From positions 1-7,638 of the forward strand of contig CAJLWS010000065.1 in assembly GCA_905210385.1 (NCBI GenBank): a stretch of 7,638 bases of DNA. The letters are read 5' to 3'. Numbering within the stretch: the stretch's first letter is position 1; every line of letters begins with the position of its first letter. Source of the stretch: an uncultured Eubacteriales bacterium (GTDB lineage Bacteria > Bacillota > Clostridia > Oscillospirales > Oscillospiraceae). Below, in pieces: positions 6,288 to 7,638 of the stretch. Under the pieces are notes generated by a model that saw only the letters and a program-made list of their open reading frames with translations, had not been told where the DNA came from and did no database searches. The translations under genes and the position numbers were made by a program.

Positions 6288-6326
6288 CAAAAAGAGGCTC
6301 ACCTTCCCGGGCAAGGAAGATGAGCC
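6288..6326 (-). terminator. Rho-independent terminator of the rodA/ftsW-like gene
   Basis: On the minus strand a 12-bp stem (6315-6326 with 6296-6307, one wobble pair) with a seven-base loop is followed by CTCTTTTTG, the T-run lying at 6289-6293. It starts 33 bases after the SEDS gene stop and precedes the SLH gene by about 60 bases. The SLH gene therefore probably has its own promoter, although I could not pick convincing -35 and -10 boxes in 6229-6287. Confidence 0.88.
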
Positions 6327-6359
6327 GGAGAATTTTAGAAGGGGAACTGGAATGAAACC

Positions 6360-7535
6360 CTATAGCTGACTTCGGTCCTTCAGCCAGCTGGGCAGGGGGC
6401 GCATTTTGATGCCTGACACCACTCCCATGGCGAGGAACAGCGTCAAAGTGGAGGAACCGCCGTAGCTGAGGAAAGGGAGGGTGAGTCCGATGACCGGGGT
6501 GACGTACAGGCACATACCCACGTTGAGGACGGTCTGAATCATCAGCATGCCGGCGATGCCCATGGCGATATAGGCGGACATATGGCTCTTGGCCCGGCGG
6601 GACACCCAGACGCACCGCAGGATGATGGCCAGCAGGAGGATCAGCAGTACGCAACAGCCAATGAGCCCAAACTCCTCCCCGCACACGGCAAAGATGAAGT
6701 CCGTATGTCGGGCAGGCAGGTTTGTGGACAGGAGGGACTGGGTCTGCTTGCCGTTGAGGTAGCCCATGCCGGTCAGCTGCCCGGAGCCGATGGCCAGTAG
6801 GGAGCGGGACTGATGCCAGCCTACCCCCAGAGGGTCCAGGTCATGGTCCAATACCACCCGGAAACGCAGGATGCGGTAGTCCGTCCACAGACTGGTGCGA
6901 GGCAGAATGAAGGTCCACAGGAAGGCTACCACGGCGGTCAGACCGCCGCCTACGCCGATGAACCACCACTTGTTTACCCCTCCGACCCATGCCATGATGA
7001 CGAATAAAAAGAGGTAGACCAATACCATGCCGAAGTCGCCGGACAGCACTGCCAGCAGTCCTGCGTAGATGCACGTGAGCATTAGGTATTTTACGATGGC
7101 CGCCAGACGGCTGACACCCCGGTCCCGTTCGTGATTGAGCAACCAGGCCAGCACGACAATAAAGGCCAGCTTGGCGATCTCGCCGGGCTGAAAGCCAAAG
7201 GAGATCCCAGGCAGATAGACCCAACTCTTGTTACCTGTGTCCCCGGCCTCACCGAACGGATAGATGAGCAGGATGACAAACAGGCCCAACACAAGGAAAA
7301 CCTTCCACCATTTTTCCACCAGGAATTCCACATCCACAAAGGTGGCAATGAGATACACCACCACACCCATGGCGATGAACATAGCCTGCCGAACCGGATA
7401 GCCTCTTAGGGACACGTCGTAGCGGGTGGCGCTGTAGATGAGGACCAGGCCAACGGCGCTGGCCAGCAGGCACAGGGCTAGCAGGACGGTATCACCCTTG
7501 CGGAAAAAATCCTTTAGACTGCGGACAAGGTGCAA
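6360..7535 (-). CDS. rodA: SEDS-family peptidoglycan glycosyltransferase (RodA/FtsW/SpoVE type)
   Basis: This 391-residue polytopic membrane protein has about ten hydrophobic spans. SEDS proteins polymerise lipid II into glycan strands, working with a class B penicillin-binding protein in elongation (RodA), division (FtsW) or sporulation (SpoVE). Family motifs are present: GNKSW (101-105), FQPGEIAKLA (115-124), GDFGMVLVY (166-174), DPLGVGWHQSRSLLAIGSG (234-252), ARHTDFIFAVCGEEFGLIG (275-293) and PFLSYGGSS (354-362). Asp234 lies in the extracytoplasmic loop that carries the proposed catalytic aspartate of the family. HTDFIFAV.GEEFG and IGSGQLTGMGYLNGKQTQ favour RodA over FtsW, but the split is not certain. 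The start is TTG 7535, with AAAGGAGG (7543-7550) seven bases upstream. No penicillin-binding partner is in the window. It has its own promoter and terminator. Confidence 0.93.
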   Translation of the reverse strand: MHLVRSLKDFFRKGDTVLLALCLLASAVGLVLIYSATRYDVSLRGYPVRQAMFIAMGVVVYLIATFVDVEFLVEKWWKVFLVLGLFVILLIYPFGEAGDTGNKSWVYLPGISFGFQPGEIAKLAFIVVLAWLLNHERDRGVSRLAAIVKYLMLTCIYAGLLAVLSGDFGMVLVYLFLFVIMAWVGGVNKWWFIGVGGGLTAVVAFLWTFILPRTSLWTDYRILRFRVVLDHDLDPLGVGWHQSRSLLAIGSGQLTGMGYLNGKQTQSLLSTNLPARHTDFIFAVCGEEFGLIGCCVLLILLLAIILRCVWVSRRAKSHMSAYIAMGIAGMLMIQTVLNVGMCLYVTPVIGLTLPFLSYGGSSTLTLFLAMGVVSGIKMRPLPSWLKDRSQL

Positions 7536-7582
7536 TGGAAGACCTCCTTTCAGGGGGATATGCTAGGCTGGGAATTGAGAAT

Positions 7583-7611
7583 ATTGTAGGATTACAATAC
7601 ATATTGGACAA
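7583..7611 (-). promoter_or_regulatory. Sigma-A-type promoter of the rodA/ftsW-like gene
   Basis: On the minus strand, TTGTCC (7606-7611) and TACAAT (7583-7588) are separated by 17 bases. Predicted transcription starts near 7576, leaving a leader of about 40 bases with the strong ribosome site. The -10 box is one half of a perfect inverted repeat, TATTGTA (7582-7588), GGAT, TACAATA (7593-7599), which could be an operator or chance in AT-rich DNA. Confidence 0.7.
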
Positions 7612-7638
7612 GTGAAGAAAAAAGATGAAGGATAAGGC

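Overview
The window reads as a fragment of a Gram-positive gut Clostridia genome, most likely Oscillospiraceae-like (inference). The grounds are a high-GC, GAG/CTG/GTG-rich codon style, strong AGGAGG-type ribosome sites, GTG and TTG starts, an S-layer-homology (SLH) protein, a SEDS glycosyltransferase and a BlaI/BlaR1-type pair. The first ~650 bases do not match. They hold a lower-GC minus-strand reading frame with ATA- and AAA-rich codons that looks like a piece of a large phage or mobile-element protein. It meets the main sequence inside two broken genes, so the join is either a rearrangement or an assembly chimera.

Layout, left to right. 1-650 (-): internal piece of a phage-like protein. 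~651-990 (+): only the C-terminal flavodoxin half of an FprA-type flavodiiron protein, followed by a strong hairpin terminator. 1187-1999 (-): a 2[4Fe-4S] ferredoxin-nitroreductase fusion with its own sigma-A promoter. 2000-2205: divergent control region with a nested palindromic BlaI-type operator. 2206-5092 (+): a tight three-gene operon of BlaI/MecI/CopY repressor, M56 (BlaR1-like) membrane metallopeptidase with an unrecognised ~330-residue ectodomain, and a small multipass membrane protein overlapping it by 11 bases, closed by a terminator. 5266-6228 (-): secreted Ig-like plus SLH protein with its own terminator. 6360-7535 (-): RodA/FtsW-family SEDS protein with a good promoter and terminator.

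The operon looks like a self-contained signalling unit. The M56 protein would sense something outside the cell and trigger loss of the BlaI-type repressor, which appears to control its own promoter through two TACA-NN-TGTA boxes. No beta-lactamase or penicillin-binding protein lies in the operon, and the ectodomain has no recognisable penicillin-binding fold, so its signal and output are unknown. The SLH protein and the SEDS protein both concern the cell envelope, but separate terminators suggest separate transcription. I found no tRNA, rRNA, CRISPR array, insertion sequence or riboswitch.
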